Positions 51,923 to 61,275 of a stretch of DNA of 64,000 bases are shown piece by piece. The translations under genes were made by a program, and so were the position numbers. Where the stretch lies: contig NZ_JADHDW010000004.1 of the NCBI RefSeq assembly GCF_016820555.1, positions 186,001-250,000 of the forward strand. The letters are read 5' to 3'. How positions within the stretch are numbered: the stretch's first letter is position 1; each line of letters starts with the position of its first letter. The notes under the pieces were generated by a model, which worked only from the letters and a program-made list of their open reading frames with translations, did no database searches and was not told the DNA's origin. The DNA comes from Bacillus sp. REN10 (GTDB taxonomy: Bacteria; Bacillota; Bacilli; Bacillales; Domibacillaceae).

Positions 51923-53684
51923 TGTGTTATCGCAAATTCATACTCTAATACAAGCAGAGGCAGAAGCGGCCGCTCCAACAGAGGAGAGTCTATGGGAAGG
52001 TTTATCCTATGTCCGTCTTGCCGAAGAGCACAAGGTGCGGCTGGCTACTTTATCAGCTAACGAAACGCAAGAGTTACTAAAAGTGTTAAATGACTTTGAA
52101 AGCTTCTGTAACAAATGCCTAAAGATCAAAACAAAGAGCGGTGAACTATTACCCTTCACGTTAAATGAAGCGCAGAGAAAGTTTGCTGAGATCGTATTGA
52201 GCGGTATTCAATCGGGTAAGCCTGTACGTGTTATCATTCTTAAAGCGCGCCAGATGGGATTCTCTACGGTCACAGAAGCCATCATTTATTATTTATCGTC
52301 ATTGCAAGAAGCGAAGAACGCATTCATTGTGGCCCAGGATTCAGCTGCTTCTGAAAACCTGTATGATATGTTCCGTCTTTATTACGAGAACATTCCAGAG
52401 AGCATTAAACCAATGAGAAAGCGGAATAACGCGCGCCGCTTAACATTTGAGAATCCCAGTGTGAAAGAGGCGGAGCGACAAAAGAACCCAGGATTAAAAT
52501 CGAAAATTACCGTGGCATCTGCTGAAAATAAAGTTCTGGCCCGTTCTGAAACCATTCATTATCTCCATGCTTCAGAGCTTGCTTTCTGGCCGGGCAGTAA
52601 GAAGAAAAAACATTTAACTGCTTTGTTTGCAGCTCTTTCCAAAGAGTCAGGAACAATTGGTGTGATTGAGAGTACAGCAAATGGTATGGAAGATTTCAAG
52701 CAAATGTGGGATGCAGCGGAAAAAGGCGAGAATGATTACACACCACTGTTCTTCCCTTGGTTTGCCATGCCTACCTACCGCATGCCAGTACCAGGTGATT
52801 TTGAATTGACACCAGAAGAAGGGGAGTTAAAAGAGCGGTTCAATCTTGATAATGAACAACTGCAATGGCGCCGCTTTACCATTCGAAATGACTGTAACGG
52901 TGATGTCCGACAGTTTCGCCAGGAATATCCCTCCGTTCCGGAAGAAGCATTTTTGCTGTCCGGTGAAGGGATTTTTGACAATGAGGAAATTCAGCGAAAG
53001 ATCGATCGAATTACAGAAGTGCCTAAGTATTGTGATGTTGATGTAGTGAAGAAACAGATTACTGAACAGAAAAACGGTAAGTTGCTTATTTTTCGTGCTC
53101 CAGAAGAAGGAAAGAAATACATTATTGGAGCGGATACAGCGAAAGGAAAATCAACTGGTGACTATCAAGCCGCTTATGTCATTGAATGGCGTACTGGTGA
53201 AATGTGTGCGGTGCTTCATGGTCATTGGGATACAGACCAATACGGCAAGCGATTGGATGTGCTGGGTCGTTATTACAACACCGCGTTACTTGCTGTAGAG
53301 GAAAATAACACCGGTCATTCGGTGCTAAATACGTTAGTGAATACATGTAAATATCCGCTTCTTTATTTATGGAAGAAAGGTGAATATGGATGGAACACTA
53401 ACAACGCTACTCGACCAATTATGGTGAGTGACTTTAACGAAGCGATTCGTGATGATTTTTATCCAATATATGACCGAGAACTGTACAAAGAGTGTTTAAC
53501 ATTCATTGATAACAACGGGAAAGCGGAAGCGGACACTGGTTGTCATGATGACAGAATTATGGCTTATGCTATTGCTCTTCAGGTTCGCCAAGTAGCCGCT
53601 CGTTATTTTGAGTGGTATGAGAAAAAGTATAGCCATGATAACAAATCAAAAGAACGCAAGCGACCAAATCGTGAAAGGAGGTAA
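51912..53684 (+). CDS. terL: Terminase large subunit
   Basis: A 590-residue packaging motor. The ATPase part shows a deviant Walker A, IILKARQMGFSTVTEA near residue 110, and Walker B-like IHYLHASELAFW. The C-terminal nuclease shows GADTAKGKSTGDYQAA, VEENNTG and CHDDRIMAYAIAL with the acidic metal ligands. It cuts concatemeric DNA and pumps it into the prohead through the portal. GTG start within the terS end. Confidence 0.92.
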   Translation: MTADVLSQIHTLIQAEAEAAAPTEESLWEGLSYVRLAEEHKVRLATLSANETQELLKVLNDFESFCNKCLKIKTKSGELLPFTLNEAQRKFAEIVLSGIQSGKPVRVIILKARQMGFSTVTEAIIYYLSSLQEAKNAFIVAQDSAASENLYDMFRLYYENIPESIKPMRKRNNARRLTFENPSVKEAERQKNPGLKSKITVASAENKVLARSETIHYLHASELAFWPGSKKKKHLTALFAALSKESGTIGVIESTANGMEDFKQMWDAAEKGENDYTPLFFPWFAMPTYRMPVPGDFELTPEEGELKERFNLDNEQLQWRRFTIRNDCNGDVRQFRQEYPSVPEEAFLLSGEGIFDNEEIQRKIDRITEVPKYCDVDVVKKQITEQKNGKLLIFRAPEEGKKYIIGADTAKGKSTGDYQAAYVIEWRTGEMCAVLHGHWDTDQYGKRLDVLGRYYNTALLAVEENNTGHSVLNTLVNTCKYPLLYLWKKGEYGWNTNNATRPIMVSDFNEAIRDDFYPIYDRELYKECLTFIDNNGKAEADTGCHDDRIMAYAIALQVRQVAARYFEWYEKKYSHDNKSKERKRPNRERR

Positions 53685-53687
53685 ACT

Positions 53688-55217
53688 ATGAGTCAGCAAA
53701 AAGTAAATGTTCGAGTGTTTAAAACGGAAGGATTGTCTGCAGACAGCCAGCAAATTTATGATGATCCGTTCCAATCGGCATATGTTGGCGATGTCATTCA
53801 GCCGCCTTATAACTTAAAGGAACTGAAAACCATTGGAGAGTATTCGACGATTATCCAACAATGTATAGATGCTTATAAAACAAATATTGTGGGTTTTGGC
53901 TTTCAACCGGAATACATCTTCGATATGAACGCTGAGACTCTTTCGGAGGAAGAAAAACGGGCTGCTGAGAAAGAATGGATTCGACTTGAGGAATTTGTTC
54001 AATATCTTAACCTGGATGAGTCGGCGGAAATCATCATTGGATATGCTCTTGAAGATCGAGAAAAGACTGGCAATGGTTTTTTGGAAGTGCTACGAGACGG
54101 CACTGGCGCTCCTGTTGGTATCGAGTATATGGATTGTCAGCAAATGCGCGTATGTAGCCGAACGGTACCTGAAAAAATCAAGTATACCATTACTGAAAAT
54201 GGAGTGCCCAAAACATTACCGCGGTGGAAGAAGTTTCGGAAATACGTTCAAATGGTGAATGGAAAGAAAGTCTATTTCAAAGAATACGGAGATCCTCGTG
54301 TAATGAATTCGGCCACAGGAAAGTTTGATGATAATACGCCAGAAAATTTAATGGCTACTGAGGTGATCCACTTTAAGATTGGAAGTGGTACTTATGGCGT
54401 TCCTCGCTGGATTGGTAACCTTGTTAATATGTATGGGGCCCGCAAGGCTGAAGAATTGAACTATATGTATTTTAAACAAGGGAGGCATGTGCCAGCTGCT
54501 ATCACTGTAGAAAACGGAATGCTGTCTGAAAAGTCTTATCAAGAGTTACAGCAATATATGAATGATATTCAAGGTGTGGAGAATGCTCATAAGTTTCTCC
54601 TTTTAGAAGCGGAAGGGCTGCCACAAGAGAATTTAACTGACGGTGAAGAGAAGATTACTCCAGTAAAGGTGCAGATTAAGTCGCTGGCGGAAGTTCTGCA
54701 GCAAGATGCTTTGTTTCTTGAATATGACGAGAAAAGCCGAAATAAGATCCGCTCTTCTTTTCGCCTGCCTCCACTCTATACTGGGGAAGCACATGAGTAC
54801 AATCGAGCTACAGCGGACACAGCGAGGAAGATAACCGAGGAACAAGTATTTCAACCTGAACGTAAGATTCTTTCACGAAAATTAAATACGTTGTTTCTTT
54901 CTGAAATCCAATTAAGCAAGGTGAAGTTAACGCTAAAGGGACCTGACTTCCGAGATCCGATTGAAATAGCCAAAGTGCTTACACCGTTTATTACAGCGGG
55001 AGCGGCTGCACCCAATGACTTGAGGGACTTGCTTGGTCGTGTGTTAGGAAAAACGTTAGAGGAATGGCCAGAAGAATATAACAGGCCGATGCAGATGCTG
55101 CTCAAGGAAAAACAGGACGCTTTTCCGATTATGATGCAGAAGTCCAAGGAACAGCAGAACGATCTCATCATGCTGTTAAAAGATATGCGTGATGCATTGG
55201 AAGAGTTGAAGTCATGA
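53688..55217 (+). CDS. Portal protein (PBSX/skin type)
   Basis: A 509-residue portal protein like XkdE/YqbA. Segments IQQCIDAYKTNIVGFGFQPE, LEVLRDGTGAPVGIEYMDCQQMRV and NYMYFKQGRHVPAAITVENG are typical. It forms the ring at one vertex of the head where DNA enters. GAAAGGAGG precedes the ATG, three bases after terL. The C-terminus overlaps the next gene by four bases. Confidence 0.88.
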   Translation: MSQQKVNVRVFKTEGLSADSQQIYDDPFQSAYVGDVIQPPYNLKELKTIGEYSTIIQQCIDAYKTNIVGFGFQPEYIFDMNAETLSEEEKRAAEKEWIRLEEFVQYLNLDESAEIIIGYALEDREKTGNGFLEVLRDGTGAPVGIEYMDCQQMRVCSRTVPEKIKYTITENGVPKTLPRWKKFRKYVQMVNGKKVYFKEYGDPRVMNSATGKFDDNTPENLMATEVIHFKIGSGTYGVPRWIGNLVNMYGARKAEELNYMYFKQGRHVPAAITVENGMLSEKSYQELQQYMNDIQGVENAHKFLLLEAEGLPQENLTDGEEKITPVKVQIKSLAEVLQQDALFLEYDEKSRNKIRSSFRLPPLYTGEAHEYNRATADTARKITEEQVFQPERKILSRKLNTLFLSEIQLSKVKLTLKGPDFRDPIEIAKVLTPFITAGAAAPNDLRDLLGRVLGKTLEEWPEEYNRPMQMLLKEKQDAFPIMMQKSKEQQNDLIMLLKDMRDALEELKS

Positions 55218-56122
55218 GTAAAGTTGAACAGCTTCTTAGAAGCATAAATACTTTTATTCAAAAGGCCGAAGAAAAAGATGATGAAAAGCTCACTGATGTG
55301 GTACCTGACTTCCCCGGTTTAGAAAGTATACCCGGCTATGTTGAAGATTATGAGAAAAAGATAGCCAAGCTGTTAAGGAAGCAGCGGAAACACTTTCTAG
55401 ACGGTGTTAAATCCTATGTGGGAAAGGATATCACATTACAGGCTTTGTTGATTTATCTGACAGCTAATCTATTTGCGGAGGATGAGTTTGCAGAGGAAAT
55501 GGAGGAAGAGACATCCGCTTTTCTTCAGTTAACGGTAGCAGGATTAGCCGCTGAGTTAATGGATTCGATAGATAAAGACATACCTTTTGAAACGTTATCC
55601 AATCGGAGTGTCACTTGGATCGAAGAATGGTCCAAGGATTTGGGCGAATTGATGAAGCTGAATACTCATGAAGCGCTCGAACGAGAATTAAAGAAAGTCA
55701 TTGAGGAAGGAGGGTCCATTCAAGATGCCGAACTTGCAATAAAAGATTTGCCACAGTTTGATCGTCAGCGTGCGCGAACCACAGCTATTACAGAAGTGTT
55801 GACCGCTTCTTCTGTTGCTCAAGTGGAATCCTATCGTCAAAGCCCAGCGGTTGAGAAGAAGCGGTGGAGGCACAGTGGGAGCAAAAAGAATAATCCTCGC
55901 AAAGAGCACAAGGACCTTGATGGAGAGGAAATTCCTGTTGATGAAAAGTTTGATGTAAATGGCTATGAAGCAGATTATCCAAGAGACCCCGCATTGCCAG
56001 CCAGTGAGCGGATAAATTGCCATTGTGTGCTTTCACCAGTTGTTAGCGAATCCATTCTTGGATTGAGCAAGGAAGAGAAAGAGGAAATTCGACGGCAGGT
56101 GTTGGAAGAGTTGAATAACTAG
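55214..56122 (+). CDS. Minor head protein (SPP1 gp7-like)
   Basis: A 302-residue head morphogenesis protein. The C-terminal part (RARTTAITEVLTASSVAQVES, KKRWRHSGSKKNNPRKEHKDLDGEEIPVDEKF, RINCHCVLSPV) is the Mu gpF/SPP1 gp7 domain. It corresponds to skin YqbB. It probably sits inside the prohead near the portal. Starts in the portal stop (ATGA). Confidence 0.85.
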   Translation: MSKVEQLLRSINTFIQKAEEKDDEKLTDVVPDFPGLESIPGYVEDYEKKIAKLLRKQRKHFLDGVKSYVGKDITLQALLIYLTANLFAEDEFAEEMEEETSAFLQLTVAGLAAELMDSIDKDIPFETLSNRSVTWIEEWSKDLGELMKLNTHEALERELKKVIEEGGSIQDAELAIKDLPQFDRQRARTTAITEVLTASSVAQVESYRQSPAVEKKRWRHSGSKKNNPRKEHKDLDGEEIPVDEKFDVNGYEADYPRDPALPASERINCHCVLSPVVSESILGLSKEEKEEIRRQVLEELNN

Positions 56123-56133
56123 GAGGCAGAACC

Positions 56134-56343
56134 ATGAACGTTAAAGAAGAAAAATTAAAAAGAATCGATGAAATTTATAGTTCATGGAGGGGCGGCTTTC
56201 TTCATGGAGATGTAGCAATGTCTGAAATCGGTAATGTATTGAGAAATACTGTTGGGATGAATACCATACAGGTCATAGATACATCGACAGGTGAATGCGT
56301 TGCTAATTTTCAAAGTGCCACGGCTGTTGTTATCAAACAATAA
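56134..56343 (+). CDS. Hypothetical 69-residue phage protein
   Basis: NVKEEKLKRIDEIYSSWRGG then NTIQVIDTSTGECVANFQSA. TAGGAGG precedes the ATG. It lies among head genes; no family recognised. Confidence 0.6.
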   Translation: MNVKEEKLKRIDEIYSSWRGGFLHGDVAMSEIGNVLRNTVGMNTIQVIDTSTGECVANFQSATAVVIKQ

Positions 56344-56365
56344 ATCGAGGAGGAATGCGGGAAGT

Positions 56366-57010
56366 ATGCATTACACACGTAGAGTTGGAGAATACGAGGA
56401 AACATTTGAGGGAACACCGGAAGAAATTATTAAAATAATAAATAAGGTCGAAGGCATCAATGAGAGTGAGCAAAAAGAAGCTAAACTTGCTGCTCATCGT
56501 TTTCTTTTGTTGAATAGTTATCCTCATGCTGATATTAAAAAGCTTGAGAACGAGAAAGTTATCCCTTTGGTTGTCGCTTCTGCAGTAAATTATTTGAATG
56601 AAAAGTTAGAGAAAACATCGAATGATAAGGAATTCCAGGCTGGCAAAATACCTCTAGAAGTAGATGTATGGAAAGAGATAGAAGGTTATTTAAAGACGGG
56701 ATTTAAGGACGTTTTAAGGCTTCGTTATGATTATTCTGCAGATAAACAAAGTACAACGATCCATATCAGTCATCCTAAAGATGACAAGATTGTAAAAGAG
56801 AAGATTGAACTTGGAGCAGCAGAATCAGACGAACTAGTTATGCTGTTGTGCAAAAGGTTTAATATCCCCTCACATAATTTGTATGGCTTATTTTTTACAT
56901 TAAACGCGACAGAGGTTCCTACTTTTTCGATTCGTCTTTGGCCGTATGTCGATGATGAATCAACCTTAGATAAATCTAAAAGTAGATTTGAGCCATTAAC
57001 AATCGATTGA
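56366..57010 (+). CDS. Hypothetical 214-residue phage protein
   Basis: Start at ATG 56366 behind GAGGAGG. HYTRRVGEYEETFEGTPEEI and onward, acidic, helical and beta mix, no known motif. It lies between the minor head protein and the XkdF-like protein. A later insertion into the head operon is possible, because PBSX lacks an obvious counterpart as far as I recall. Confidence 0.6.
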   Translation: MHYTRRVGEYEETFEGTPEEIIKIINKVEGINESEQKEAKLAAHRFLLLNSYPHADIKKLENEKVIPLVVASAVNYLNEKLEKTSNDKEFQAGKIPLEVDVWKEIEGYLKTGFKDVLRLRYDYSADKQSTTIHISHPKDDKIVKEKIELGAAESDELVMLLCKRFNIPSHNLYGLFFTLNATEVPTFSIRLWPYVDDESTLDKSKSRFEPLTID

Positions 57011-57027
57011 GAGGAGGTGAAAAATAA

Positions 57028-58218
57028 ATGGGAAGAGAATTAATTAATGCTAACATCACTCATGTTTCTTACGTTGACAAAGGAGCCAACCAGAAGCAGT
57101 TCTTTTTCACGAAATCAGCTAAGCAGCCGGACTTTCAAAAAGAAGTGAAGCTTTTCATTAACAAAGAAGAAGAGGAGCAGCAACTTGTTTATGGTCTTGT
57201 GTATGAGCCGGATGTGGAAGATTCGCATGGGGACTTCATGACTGCTGCTGAGATTGAAAAGGCCGCTCATGGATTCATGAAGGATGCTCGCAACATCGAT
57301 AAGCAGCATGATTTTAATGCGGGTGTAGGGGAAGTAGTCGAATCCTATATTGCCCCGGCTGACTTCACGATTGGAGAGCAAACAATTACAAAGGGTTCCT
57401 GGGTGCTTGTAACAAAAGCTTCTGATGAAATTTGGGAAGAGATTAAAAAAGGAGCGATTACTGGTTATTCAATGGCCGGTACCGCTGAGACAATTGAAAA
57501 ACAGAACGAAAAGCCCGCTGTTATCTCGGATAAAGGAGAAGCCGGGCTTTTTAATATGCTTAAAAGCTTTTTCACAGGTGAGCAGGTTCAAAAAGGCGCT
57601 GTTCGGGATGACTTTGAGCGAAAAAAGAAGCACAGGGATTTCTGGGCTGCTCAGAGTAGTTTTGAAGGAGTTATCCGCTCATATAACTGGAGAACAGATG
57701 AAGTGGAATTTGAGCAGGATGAAGCGAAACTTCGAGAAGCCATTGAAGACTATGTATCCATACTCAACGATATTTTATTAACTGAAAATGTCGCTAAGTC
57801 TATCGGAGAACCGCCTGAGAACATCGAAAAAGCTGGTAAGAAAATATCAGCAGCTCGCATGGATAAAATCAATGCCGCCTTTGATGCTCTTAATGAGTTG
57901 AAAGCGGAAGTGGAAGAAGAGGAGGAAGAAGAAGTGAAAAAAGAGGATATCGCAAAGATGTTAGACGAAAAGCTGTCACCGATCACGAAACGATTGGATG
58001 CAATTGAAAAAGAAGAAGGTGATGGCGCTGAACCGTCTGCTGAAGAGGAATTGTTAAAACAGTTTTCAGCTGCATTAGATGAAAAGCTGACACCAATTAA
58101 TGACCGTTTGGAAGCAGTGGAGAAGGCGCGTGGCATTTCCAAGCAGTCTCATGAAGAAGAGTCAGCCGTTCCAGTCCAGAAGTCTGCTGGCCCGTCATAT
58201 ATGCGCCATTTCGGTTAA
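57028..58218 (+). CDS. XkdF-like prohead protein (protease plus scaffold-like tail)
   Basis: A 396-residue protein similar to XkdF/YqbD. The N-terminal 170 residues (ANITHVSYVDKGANQKQFFF, VYGLVYEPDVEDSHGDFMTAAEIEKAAHGFM, DKQHDFNAGVGEVVES, TKGSWVLVTKASDEIWEEIKKGAITGYSMAG) form the XkdF protease-like domain; KQHDF and the Ser/Gly segment are likely active-site parts. The C-terminal half is acidic and coiled-coil-like (EVEEEEEEEVKKEDIAKMLDEKL, repeated as ALDEKLTPINDRLEAVEKA), as in scaffolds. Confidence 0.85.
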   Translation: MGRELINANITHVSYVDKGANQKQFFFTKSAKQPDFQKEVKLFINKEEEEQQLVYGLVYEPDVEDSHGDFMTAAEIEKAAHGFMKDARNIDKQHDFNAGVGEVVESYIAPADFTIGEQTITKGSWVLVTKASDEIWEEIKKGAITGYSMAGTAETIEKQNEKPAVISDKGEAGLFNMLKSFFTGEQVQKGAVRDDFERKKKHRDFWAAQSSFEGVIRSYNWRTDEVEFEQDEAKLREAIEDYVSILNDILLTENVAKSIGEPPENIEKAGKKISAARMDKINAAFDALNELKAEVEEEEEEEVKKEDIAKMLDEKLSPITKRLDAIEKEEGDGAEPSAEEELLKQFSAALDEKLTPINDRLEAVEKARGISKQSHEEESAVPVQKSAGPSYMRHFG

Positions 58219-58249
58219 TTATTTATTAGGAGAGAGGATGAAATAAAAT

Positions 58250-59191
58250 ATGACAACTAATCAACAAATTTTATCTAAAGAAGCTGCCGTTGCAACTATC
58301 AAGAAAAACCTTGATATTCCAATGGCGACAGGGGATGCCGAGGCGTTTCTTGTTGATACGATTAATACCGCTTCAACATTACCAAAGCTTCAACCGCTTT
58401 ACCGTAATATAGCTGCAGGGAATATTGATGCCCTTTCTGTTGGTCGTCGTAAACTTCGTGAGGCAGGAGTAGATGACAATCCAACCGGTACAGGCTCTAT
58501 CAACAGCCGCAAAATTCCGTATGCTGTACGTAAGGTGAAATGGGATGAATGGTTACAGAATGATGATCTCTTTTATGCAATGGCCGCTCGCGGTGATGAT
58601 GTAGAAAGTAAAGCAATTAGCATGATCCAGCAACAATTTGGTGTTGATTTACAGGATTTAATTTTCAACGGCGATACAGCTGCTGAAAGTGCTCCCGGTG
58701 TTCCAGATCCGTTCTTGTCTATCCTTGATGGTTTTGTAAAGAAGATGAAAGCATCCACTCATAAAACAGACCTGGCAGCTAACGAGCCAACGATCATGGA
58801 CTTTGTTAATCATATTCAACTGCTTCCGGAGCGTTTTAAAAGCTTCTCAGATGTATCATGGTTCATTACTCAAAAGACCAATGACAAACTTGTCGCCATG
58901 ATTTCAAACCGTCAAACAGGATTTGGTGATGCTGTGCTTCAGGAAGGAAAAATCACTCGTTTAGCAGGATATCCAGTTGAGGTTGTAGCGGAAATGCAGA
59001 GTGGCTTTGCGGCTTTAACACCGAAAAGTAACTTGAAGCCAGTTTTCACTCGCCAGCTTCGCTATATTCGTACAGCAGACGGTGCAACAGCCGCCGCTAA
59101 AGATGCGACTTACCATGTTCTTTATGCTTATCTAGATGCTGTTGTGCGTGAAGTGGATGCCGTTGCATACATGACAGGCGACAAGCTGTAA
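58250..59191 (+). CDS. Major capsid protein (XkdG/YqbE-like)
   Basis: A 313-residue capsid protein. Segments are MATGDAEAFLVDTINTASTL, RKIPYAVRKVKWDEWLQNDDL, VDLQDLIFNGDT and KPVFTRQLRYIRTADGAT. It follows the XkdF-like gene as in PBSX and skin. AGGAGAGAGG precedes the ATG at 10-14 bases. It makes the head shell. Confidence 0.85.
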   Translation: MTTNQQILSKEAAVATIKKNLDIPMATGDAEAFLVDTINTASTLPKLQPLYRNIAAGNIDALSVGRRKLREAGVDDNPTGTGSINSRKIPYAVRKVKWDEWLQNDDLFYAMAARGDDVESKAISMIQQQFGVDLQDLIFNGDTAAESAPGVPDPFLSILDGFVKKMKASTHKTDLAANEPTIMDFVNHIQLLPERFKSFSDVSWFITQKTNDKLVAMISNRQTGFGDAVLQEGKITRLAGYPVEVVAEMQSGFAALTPKSNLKPVFTRQLRYIRTADGATAAAKDATYHVLYAYLDAVVREVDAVAYMTGDKL

Positions 59192-59221
59192 GATTAACAA
59201 AAAAGCAGGGAGGTATTTACA

Positions 59222-59392
59222 ATGCCGAAAGTACAATATAAGCAAAAGACAGGCGCACTTCACATCGGAGGAGGGCGCTTTTTCTATGCTAATGAACCAG
59301 TTGAGGTATCTGCTAAAGAGCGGGATGAACTGCTCGAAAAATATTCTGATTTAGAAGAAGTGAAAGCAACAAAGACACAGGATAAGGAGTGA
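59222..59392 (+). CDS. Small YqbF-like head protein
   Basis: 56 residues: MPKVQYKQKTGALHIGGGRF then YANEPVEVSAKERDELLEKY. GGGAGG precedes the ATG. It has the position of skin yqbF between capsid and connector genes. The C-terminus is K/T/D-rich. Function unknown. Confidence 0.65.
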   Translation: MPKVQYKQKTGALHIGGGRFFYANEPVEVSAKERDELLEKYSDLEEVKATKTQDKE

Positions 59393-59398
59393 TAGCCT

Positions 59399-59788
59399 AT
59401 GCTCATCACTCCTGATGATGTTATAAGCTATTCAGTCTTTGAACAGGTAAAAAGTAGAGACACAAAGCTACTGGAACAAGATATTTTAGAAGCGGAAATA
59501 GAGGTCAGAAGAATCGCTGGCCATGACTTTTCCGCTCCAGAGTATACACCGCTGCCGGCAGAAGTGAAGCTCGCTTTGCAGAAACTTGCCCAGTATTATG
59601 CGTTGGTTAATTCGGATGAATCCTTGTCTAAAGGAATTAAAAGTGAAAAAATCGGGGACTATTCCTACACTGCATCAGAGGGGAGCGGTAATGCTAAGCC
59701 AGATGTATCAGCTTTACTTTCAGCCTTTATCAAAAAGGATGAACCAGCAGACCCAGGCACTGCCCGAATGAGGTTGAGGTCCTTATGA
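59399..59788 (+). CDS. Head-tail connector protein (YqbG-like)
   Basis: A 129-residue protein, LITPDDVISYSVFEQVKSRD then EAEIEVRRIAGHDFSAPEYTPLPAEVKLALQKLAQYYALVN, the helical connector pattern (DUF3199/YqbG). AAGGAGTG precedes the ATG. It overlaps the next gene by four bases. It likely joins the portal ring. Confidence 0.82.
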   Translation: MLITPDDVISYSVFEQVKSRDTKLLEQDILEAEIEVRRIAGHDFSAPEYTPLPAEVKLALQKLAQYYALVNSDESLSKGIKSEKIGDYSYTASEGSGNAKPDVSALLSAFIKKDEPADPGTARMRLRSL

Positions 59789-60138
59789 GTTATCGTAGCC
59801 TCCTTACCCATGAATGCGATATTTACCATTTAGTGAGGGCAGAAAGTGAAGGGGCGTGGGGGATACCGGGAGAGGACTTAGAAGAAGAATTCTCCTATAG
59901 CAATGTCCCAGACCTTTCCGCTGTTCCTTGCTACTTTACGGAAAAGAATCAAACCGTCGTGCAAGGTGAACCAGATCCAAAGGTGATCCAATCGTTCCTT
60001 ATTCACTTTTTGCCGACTGTTGATGTCCGATTGAATGACAAAGTAATTTGGAACGGAATTCAGTTTACATTGCAGATTCCAAAAAAGATTAAAAATCATC
60101 ATATCGAAGTCACAGCTATTCGGAGTGAACACCTATGA
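59785..60138 (+). CDS. Head-tail completion protein (YqbH/XkdH-like)
   Basis: A 117-residue protein, LTHECDIYHLVRAESEGAWG and PCYFTEKNQTVVQGEPDPKVIQSFLIHFLP, the DUF3599 pattern of YqbH/XkdH. Overlaps neighbours by four bases on both sides. It probably closes the head-tail channel. Confidence 0.82.
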   Translation: MSYRSLLTHECDIYHLVRAESEGAWGIPGEDLEEEFSYSNVPDLSAVPCYFTEKNQTVVQGEPDPKVIQSFLIHFLPTVDVRLNDKVIWNGIQFTLQIPKKIKNHHIEVTAIRSEHL

Positions 60139-60620
60139 GCATAAAAATACGCGGCTTAAAACAATTTATGAAACAGGTGGAAAAAGCAGCTGATAGGGAC
60201 TTGAAAAAAGAGTTTGGTATATGGCTAGAAGGCATGGGAATGGATTTTCTTGCTTTGATTCAGAATGAGATTATCCGAACAGAAACAGTAGATACACGAA
60301 GATTATTAAACTCTTTTAGCCGAGGGGATTCTGAAAGTGTTTGGTCCATAAATTCAGGCGGATTAACCTTGGAAATTGGAACGAACTTGAAGTATGCCAG
60401 TTACGCAAACGACGGTCACTTTCAACGGAAACGCTTTGTGCCTGGATATTGGAGAGGCGATCGATTTGTTTATGATCCAGGAGCTAATACTGGCATGATG
60501 CTAAGAGAAAAATGGGTAGAAGGCTCTCATTATTGGGACAATGCTCTTGTTATTTTCGAAAGGATTTTTGAAAGAAGTCTGGAGCGTCGCATGCAACAGT
60601 GGTTAGATACAACATTTTAG
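60135..60620 (+). CDS. Tail completion protein (XkdI/HK97 gp10-like)
   Basis: A 161-residue protein, RGLKQFMKQVEKAADRDLKK, TRRLLNSFSRGDSESVW, EIGTNLKYASYANDGHFQRKRFVPG; the last segment with ASYANDGH is the HK97 gp10-like core. It corresponds to XkdI/YqbI. It starts within the previous stop. Confidence 0.85.
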   Translation: MSIKIRGLKQFMKQVEKAADRDLKKEFGIWLEGMGMDFLALIQNEIIRTETVDTRRLLNSFSRGDSESVWSINSGGLTLEIGTNLKYASYANDGHFQRKRFVPGYWRGDRFVYDPGANTGMMLREKWVEGSHYWDNALVIFERIFERSLERRMQQWLDTTF

Positions 60621-60631
60621 GAGGGGATGCC

Positions 60632-61072
60632 TTGAATCCGGAAGTTGCATCAATTAGGGCTTATTTCTATAAGTTATTTCCCTGCAAGGTTTACACGAAA
60701 GAAGTACCGGAAAAATTTACTGTTCCGAGTATGTACTTTCCTCCTCCTTTTGCTCTTAACAGTAACGACACCTTATCAACTTTTCTAAAGACGTATAGTT
60801 TGCCGGTGAAGTTGTTTCATGAGGACTCACAACAGGCAAATAACGAAGCGGAGCGAATCGCTGACGTGGTTAATAGTAAAAAAGGGCTTATACCATTGGT
60901 TGATAAGACGGGCGCTGTAACAGGCGAATACGTGCGAATAAGCCGCATCGAAAACAGAATAGCAGATAGCGGAGTAGCGATTATTCAAGTGACATGGGAT
61001 AGTCGTTATTTTTATGAAAAAGAAGAATATACGCCACTTCAAAATATTGGCGTGGATAGTGGGGTGAAATAA
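60632..61072 (+). CDS. Tail protein (XkdJ/YqbJ-like)
   Basis: A 146-residue protein from TTG (60632) behind TAGGAGGGG; a longer frame from 60599 overlaps the previous gene and lacks a site. NPEVASIRAYFYKLFPCKVY, VPSMYFPPPFALNSNDTLSTFLKTY and ITVTWDSRY-like end (here IIQVTWDSRYFYEKEEY). Position and length fit XkdJ/YqbJ. Confidence 0.78.
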   Translation: MNPEVASIRAYFYKLFPCKVYTKEVPEKFTVPSMYFPPPFALNSNDTLSTFLKTYSLPVKLFHEDSQQANNEAERIADVVNSKKGLIPLVDKTGAVTGEYVRISRIENRIADSGVAIIQVTWDSRYFYEKEEYTPLQNIGVDSGVK

Positions 61073-61275
61073 TGGCGAAAGAAAAGGCAACTGAAACAGC
61101 GAGTAACGAACCTGCTTTTTACTTGCACGAATTGCGAGAGCACTCTCAGAAGCTCTTTGGTGTAAAGCCAGAGGTTTTTGATGGTGCTGTTTTTGGTTTT
61201 AAGGAAATTCAAATGACAAAGAAAGAGGCTGAATCACGCATTAAGGCCTTTTTGAACAAGGAGGTTAAACAATGA
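61072..61275 (+). CDS. YqzN/YkzM-domain small protein
   Basis: 67 residues: EPAFYLHELREHSQKLFGVK, PEVFDGAVFGFKEIQMTKKEAESRIKAFL. This fits the YqzN/YkzM domain, found directly before the tail sheath gene in PBSX-type elements. It shares one base with the previous stop and overlaps the sheath start by four bases. Confidence 0.78.
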   Translation: MAKEKATETASNEPAFYLHELREHSQKLFGVKPEVFDGAVFGFKEIQMTKKEAESRIKAFLNKEVKQ